Source: Monodelphis domestica (lineage: Eukaryota; Chordata; Mammalia; Didelphimorphia; Didelphidae). From it: 64,000 bases of DNA. Below the pieces are notes generated by a model, which was not told where the DNA came from, made no database searches, and saw nothing but the letters and a program-made list of their open reading frames with translations. A program made the position numbers and the translations under genes. The stretch is from NCBI RefSeq assembly GCF_027887165.1, contig NC_077230.1:22243200-22307199 (forward strand). The letters run 5' to 3'. Positions 58,227-64,000 of the stretch are shown in pieces. Numbering within the stretch: position 1 is the stretch's first letter; each line of letters opens with the position of its first letter.

Positions 58227-58822
58227 TTCTCTCCTTTTGAGTTTGTGTCTTGAGTGTTTGTAGTTTTTTATGGTGGGATTTTTTGTTTGCTTGTTTGTCT
58301 GTTCATTCTTCCAACCTGTTTCCTGACTTCAGACTTGAGGTCAAGGCTGGGCTCTGCACATTTCTGGAGGAAAGGTCTGGGGCTAAGCTGATTTCTGCTT
58401 TCTGGGAATCTCGAGTGTTGATCTTGGGATCTCCCACATAGCTCAAGCTGAAGACCTGTAGTAGTTGAGTACACTCATAGTGACCTCATCCAGGGTAAAG
58501 TCTGGCTGCTGCCTCCCTGGTCTAAATCTGGGTTTGGGTCTAAGCCCCAGTAGAGTGCTGGGGACTCGGTCACTAGCATCCAGCTGGGAAGCTCTGTTGG
58601 TTCAGAGTGACAGTCCTGTAGGCTACCCTTTGGGCTTGAGGTTCCTAGACTGGCTATTCCTCCACAATCTTCAGACTGCGGTGTAAACTGGGATTAAGGG
58701 ATCCGAACCACACTGCTGCTGCAAGTTCTGAACTTCCTCCTCACTTACCTAAAATCAGCATTGGCTCCATAGCCTTCCTTACAGCACCCTGGATCTGTGA
58801 CCCAGAACTGGGCAGTGGGTGT

Positions 58823-61800
58823 TGTGGGTTTTAAAATGAATAATCAATAAATATTATATTTTATAAAGTTTCATTAATAATAACTAAAGCAAAAGAACTG
58901 CCTGACTTCAGCCTGGTCACAGGTTCAAAAGTGGGGATTCAGGAAAATGGAATTTTGGGAAATACTAAGGGACTTCTGGGGGATGAAGTCCAAAGGCTCA
59001 AAATCTCCATTTACACATATACATGTGATCCTATTGGGAAATCATTTTCTCCAAAAGGATAATGGAAACATAATCAACTTAAAAATGGCAATAATTTGTA
59101 GATAAAAGGAAAAGAGAACAAAACCAATGATTACTAGGTTGACAAAAAGCCAATTTGGGGGCAGTCCCCTTTGGCATAAGAGTATACATTCAAAACAGAG
59201 GCATTCCAATGCCCCATAGTTCAATTCACATCCCAAAGTTCACCCTGGATCTTCTGGTACAGCATGTGGTCTCTGCAGGCATCTATCTTCATGGCGCATT
59301 CTGGATTCTGGGAGGTAGCAAGTTTCTTATCCTAAAATTGCTCAAATTTAAATCAAAGTTCACAACAATAACTTGGCCCCCCTGAGGTGAATAACAAACA
59401 CAGGCATCACTCAGGGATACATGACTGAGTTATGAATTATATGAATCCATTTGCAAAAGTAAATAAAAAACATAAAAAATTCAAATAAAAGAGAAAAATA
59501 ACTTGTGGATGAAATACAAAATGTAAAATTCTTATGATTAAAAAAAATTAAAGGAAAAACAAATCTATAACAGGTCCTTGAATCAGAGCCTAATTAAAAT
59601 GATTTGAGAAATTATGCACTACCCAGTCAGTAGCCAAGACTACAGATGGGACAAAGAAGACCTGCCTTTAACACATGTTAAACAGCCCCAACCTCGAACC
59701 CCAAACATGATCAAGTCCTCTTGTCTTGGCTCAAAATTACATCAACCCCACCAGGATTGGTTGGTCTCTTTGACCTTGTGCTCGATTGGCACTATGCAGT
59801 TTAGCTTTGTGCTTCTTTGGCACTGTACAATGGCTCTTTTTGCATTCTCTTGTCCTGGAATCAGACAGAATCATTAAGCAAAGTCCCATAATTTTTTTTT
59901 AACAATCAAGGGCATCATTTTTATAGTCTAAAGCTTTTTGAGTATGCATTAATATTAGAACAAATGTATTTAAAACATATTATTGCAAAATTAAAAAAAT
60001 TTAAGAAAAATCTCAATACTGTTGACATGTGTTTCAAATACAAAAAGGAGAGAAAAATAAACATGCAAGGAAAAAATCAAAGTTAAAGTTTTAAAAATCA
60101 AAAATATAGGGGGCAGCTGGGTAGTTCAGAGGATTGAGAGAGTGGCCTAGAGATGGAAGGTCCTGGGTTCAAATTTGGCCTCAGATACTTCCCAGCTGTG
60201 TGACCCTGGGCAAGTCACTTGACCCCCATTGCCTAGCCCTTACCACTCTTCTGCCTTAGAGCCAATACAGAGTATTGACTCCAAGATGGAAGGTAAGGGT
60301 TTTAAAATTAAAAAATAAAAAATATATAGCATAAAATCAGTGACATACTGTGTCAGCCATTTGTGAATACAAATGAGTTTCAGAATTAAAAGTAACACAG
60401 TAGATAATGCACAATTAAAGAAGTACCAAAGTTCCCCAAATTCATAATAGCCCAGTTAATTATAATAGCAAACAAACCCACTATCATATTACACATAAGT
60501 TGCTGTATGACATAAAAAACCTATGAATTGATAGATATTTATCACAATTTTTAAAGATGTAGCAAATCTTTCAACCTTGGCAAACATATTTTTAAACAAA
60601 GTAAAACTTATTTGGGTCTAGAACATCATCAAGAAATCTAGATTGTTCTGGTGGAAGTAAATTAAAATGAAGAGTTTTGCAGGAGCTCTTTTTGGATTCC
60701 TGATTCATAGAAACACCTTGGTAGTAACATTTCTTTGTTTCTCTATCTTTAATACAATACAATAGTCTTTATACATATGTATATATATATAAATTAAGAA
60801 AGCATCCATTCAGAAACTACTAGTTATGTAAAATTATTTCTGAAGACTCCTCAAAATTACAATTAAATTCTTAGCTTATTAAATTCTCCAAAGATTGTAT
60901 TTAAATTTTAACCAGTTTTGTTGAAATCCATCCATCATCATCTATGTGACAATTAACAAAGGCAACATGTGATCTTCAATGGATATAGTGACAAGGGTTT
61001 GGGGCAAGATTTTCATGGGCTTATACAGTGATATTTTGTTCTTTAGCAGAGGTAAAGGTACAAATTAAAGATCAATATAGGCAAAACATTGTGGCTTAAA
61101 ATGATTCAGTATTTATTGACTAGATTAATACAGATAAAATTTTAAAAATTTAAACCTTAAAGCAATCAGTAAATACAATAATATAAACAAAGATGCAGGC
61201 AGGTGCAGTCAAAATCCTTTTTACCAATCCCAATAGACTTGTTCACTATTATAGGAGGAGAATAAACTCAAATAGTTAGCAAGAAACTTCCAGATCTCTT
61301 TTAAAGTTTCCTTCCACTCCCCCCATAGATATTTATTATCCGTTTAGATTTCATTTGTCAGAGGTCTGAATTTCTTCATAGAAACACAGGGCAGAATCTC
61401 CACTCTGCAGGTTGAGAGCATTTAAAACTTTTAAAACTTGGTCAAAATATTTCAGGTTGGTTTGTAGCATAAGCAGCCTGGCTTGTGGCATATTCTTGAG
61501 GAGAAGGAAATAAAGTGGGAAATCTCCAATGAAAATAAAAAGTCTCAGGAAAAGAATTAAGCAGATCCAAACTGCACTTTTTAGTCGCTGAATGGGGTTT
61601 GTTTAAAGAGTAAACAGAAAGAAGCAAAACTTTGAGGGAAAACAATATGAGAGAAAAAATACTTCTCCTTGGTATTTTAGGTCAAGAGAAAGAAAGAAAA
61701 AACCAAACAGGCTTATTCCCCAAAACTGACTTTAAATCTACTGATTTGGAACTAACTGCCCTCCCTGTGAAAACCTTTAGTAACAGCCTTCTGAACTAGG

Positions 61801-62455
61801 AGTCCAAGATCAGCTTAAAAAAATCTGCTTGAAAATTAGAAGGTGTGGGGTTCTTTTCTCCACACTAAAAAAAATGGTTATGGCAGGCTAGAAACACACA
61901 TGTGGAGGGTGGAAGGGGATTGGGGTGGAAAGATTATTATACGTCACCCTCTGTGGGAAAAAAATGGCTGGGATTGGCAGGCTCTTGTGGCAGGTCTGGT
62001 CTCAGCAATAGGAGGCTCCAAGCTGGGTGGAGAGAGGTGAGGAATGCTGGCCAAGCAGATAGACAGGAGAAACAGCAGGCAGCAGCAGGGCGGGGCAGGA
62101 GGGCAGGCACACTGGACCTCATGGTGGGAAGCAACCAGGCAAATTTACTATCTGTAAGAGTATCTGCTCAAAATTTTTTGAGAATTCATAATGGATTCAT
62201 GGTAAGCCAAAATGTGGGTTTTTTAATTAATAATCAGTGACTAAGTATTATATTTTATAAAGTTTTATTAATAATGACTAAAGCAAAAAACTGCCTGACT
62301 TTAGCCCAGTAGCAAGTTCAACAGCCTGAGGGAGGAGTTACAGCCACTTAAATACAATCACGCAAAACATGGGGACACAGGAAAATGGAATTTTGGGAAA
62401 TATTAAGGGACTTCTGAGGGATAAAGTCCAAAGGTTCAAAATCTCCATTTATACA
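58823..62455 (-). mobile_element. LTR-internal-LTR fossil (family A), non-coding inside
   Basis: LTRs lie at 58823-59015 and 62213-62455. Both start TGTGGGTTTT, share 'attatattttataaagttt-attaataat-actaaagcaaaa' and end CTCCATTT-ACA. Perfect duplication GTGT flanks the whole (58819-58822, 62456-62459). The 3.2-kb interior, which includes a SINE, shows no gag, pol or env likeness, so the element looks non-autonomous or long decayed. The LTRs differ visibly in length and sequence, so it is not recent. Confidence 0.85.
60108..60312 (+). mobile_element. tRNA-derived marsupial SINE (MAR1-like)
   Basis: GGGGGCAGCTGGGTAGTTCAG to 'gactccaagatggaaggtaagggtt' and an A-rich tail, inside the LTR-element. 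Confidence 0.93.
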
Positions 62456-62794
62456 GTGTCAAAGCTGCCAGTTGGCACCTATGCTTGAATCCTGCAGGAA
62501 GTCACAATTCCTAGGAATGGGCCAGGGATGCTTGGTACGGATCTGAGACTGCCTCTTGTCCTCACTGGGTGCTGAAGTGTCCCATCCACTTTCCTGGACA
62601 AATCAGTCAATGTACATAGGCATCTCTCTATGGCAGCCTGGACTTGCAAAAATGAGTCCCCATGACTTTCTTTTGTAGTTCCCTATCAAAATTCAGTTTT
62701 CTAGGTCTGTTTGAGGGAGTTTTGGGAAGGAGTTCCCTATAATGTTTTCTGCTACTCCACCATCTTGACTTTGCCTCCCCCAATACTATGAATG

Positions 62795-62975
62795 ATTTTT
62801 TTAACCCTTACCTTTTGTTTTAATATCAGTTCTAAGACAGAAAAGCAGCAAGGGCTAGGCAATCAGGACTGTCCAGGGTCAAATGGCTAGGAAGTGTCTG
62901 AGGCCAGATTAGAAACCAGTCCTCCTGACTACAGGACTGATGCTCTATCCACTGCACTACCTCATTGCCATTAAT
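62795..62975 (-). mobile_element. tRNA-derived SINE, old, reverse
   Basis: TTTTTTAACCCTTACCTTTT, then 'gtctgaggccagattagaaa' and 'ctctatccactgcactacctcattgcc'. More diverged than the other copies. Confidence 0.8.
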
Positions 62976-63058
62976 GATTCAAAGCTACTCACAGTTACAG
63001 AAGATCACATTTTAGTACCAATATTCTCACTGAGATGCAATGCTTAAATGATTCTTAT

Positions 63059-63671
63059 TGTTATGGGGGTTCAGATGTGTACCCCTGGGGTTCGGGAAGG
63101 ATGCCTTTTGCAAGAATGCAAGACTCCAAAACTTAGCTTAAAAACAAAAAGAGAAATTTATTAATTTAGGGAGTAAGGTTGAGAATGGCCAGGAGGATAG
63201 CAAGGTGGAACAGCAAGATGGGGAGCAGTTCCTGGGAGGACAGCATGAATGGAAAGGCTGTTCCCCCCCCCCCCCCCCCGTGGACAGCATGGGTGGAAAA
63301 GCTGTTCCCCCAGATGACATCAGTTCTGGTGATTTTATACTCTTTACAACAGTGTTAGTCACCCAGGCATGAGGTGGGGTGATCATACTGGGGTCTGCCT
63401 GGGGACATAAAGATTCCTTAGTTTTAAGGAACAAACAGATGTCTGATAGCATCGAGGTGTAGCCTGAAGGTGCATCTTTCTGTCCATCTTAAATCTAGAG
63501 GACAATCAAAGGGAGATAATCATCTCAGGACCCCAGAGGAGTCATTGGGTGTTTCTAGGCTCAGAGTCACAAGGATGGAAGGGAGTGAGGGAGTTTCCCT
63601 GATAATAGTTCGCCTGAGTTCCTGGGGTACAGCGCCCATGTCATTATCATTTTGGAATTTTTCCTCCAACA
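63059..63671 (-). mobile_element. Solo LTR, fossil
   Basis: TGTTATGGGGG to TTCCTCCAACA. AATAAATTTC on the minus strand is a poly-A signal. Inside, a block 'gacagcatg-atggaaa-gctgttcccc' is repeated around a run of 17 C (63263-63279). Flank duplication not clear. Confidence 0.65.
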
Positions 63672-63689
63672 GTGCACAACACAACCCAT

Positions 63690-64000
63690 GTCTACCTCCT
63701 CATTCTGTGCATATCTTTTGACCCAGCAATATTGCTACTAAGTCTGTATCCCAAAGAGGTTTTTAAAAAATGGGAAAGGACCTGTTTGTACAAAAAATAT
63801 TTATAGCTGTGCTTTTTTGTGGTGGTAAAGAATTGGAAACTAAAGGGATGTTCCTTAATTGGGGAATGGCTGAACAAATCGTTTTATATAATGGTGATAG
63901 AATACTGTTGTGCTTAAAGGAATCATGAACAGGATGGTTTCAGAAAGAGCTGGAAAGACCTTCATGAACTGATGCAGAATGAAATAAGCAGAACCAGAAG
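63690..64000 (+). mobile_element. L1 LINE, runs off the window
   Basis: Sense L1 ORF2 C-terminal and 3' region ('gacccagcaatattgctactaagtctgtatcccaaagagg', 'ggggaatggctgaacaaat'), of an older subfamily than the copy at 20489. Its 3' end lies outside. Confidence 0.9.

Larger units (their letters stand above)
57500..62780 (-). mobile_element. L1 5' region, hosting an LTR and an LTR-element
   Basis: L1 pieces are about 57500-57659, 58227-58822 and 62456-62780. The second resembles 54190-54400 of the older L1 ('gtttgtgtcttga...tgttcattcttc'). The last ends with the reverse of GGCAAAGTCAAGATGGTGGA, the L1 5' tip. No open frame survives. Confidence 0.75.

Noticed and set aside
1-64000. CRISPR arrays, operons, ribosome-binding sites, prokaryotic mobile elements
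   Set aside because: The window is clearly vertebrate; regular repeats here are microsatellites and SINE/LINE copies.

Overview
The window looks like a piece of a marsupial genome, most likely a South American opossum. Three things point there: dense marsupial tRNA-derived SINEs, L1 copies of one marsupial-type lineage alongside old L2, CR1/L3 and MIR/THER1 relics, and a SPIN/URR1-type hAT element, a family known from Monodelphis. About three quarters of the sequence is recognisable as transposon. The species call is inference from repeat content and one gene; no search was run.

One host gene is clear: the orthologue of human CXorf38, on the + strand from 6802 to about 32177. It has six coding exons and a CpG-rich start. 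The exons (216, 135, 120, 150, 180 and 186 nt plus stop) are all joined in phase 0 and give about 329 residues, against 319 in human as recalled. Exon 4 carries an R-N-x3-H signature of the kind found in HEPN domains. Human CXorf38 lies in the part of Xp added to the X after the split from marsupials, so this copy is expected to be autosomal. The end of MED14, its upstream neighbour in human, was not found in the first 6.6 kb.

Layout: 1-6585 is upstream DNA with a hAT MITE, MIR/L2 relics and unplaced open frames. 6590-8080 is the GC-rich 5' end and start of intron 1. Intron 2 (9424-22419) holds an L2 split by an L1 that is itself split by SPIN, three solo LTRs, and a second, 5'-truncated L1 with a perfect 17-bp target duplication. 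Intron 3 is largely CR1/L3 and L2, and one CR1/L3 tail runs up to the exon 4 acceptor. Intron 5 has an L2-L1-LTR nest. Downstream of the gene are an L1 5' half (34691-37168), a long inverted repeat with a tRNA-like spacer (38849-39317), an L1 carrying three LTRs (40868-43157), a GA-rich array, a nearly full-length old L1 carrying five younger insertions (48455-55128), a pentanucleotide AT array, and another L1 5' region hosting a non-coding LTR-internal-LTR fossil (57500-62780). The window ends inside an L1.

No second host gene, RNA gene, CRISPR array or intact transposon gene could be supported. Most long open frames come from L1/L2 or low-complexity arrays. The points most worth a second look are the HEPN-like motif, the inverted repeat with its tRNA-like centre, the internally joined L1, the SPIN insertion and the local crowding of one LTR family.
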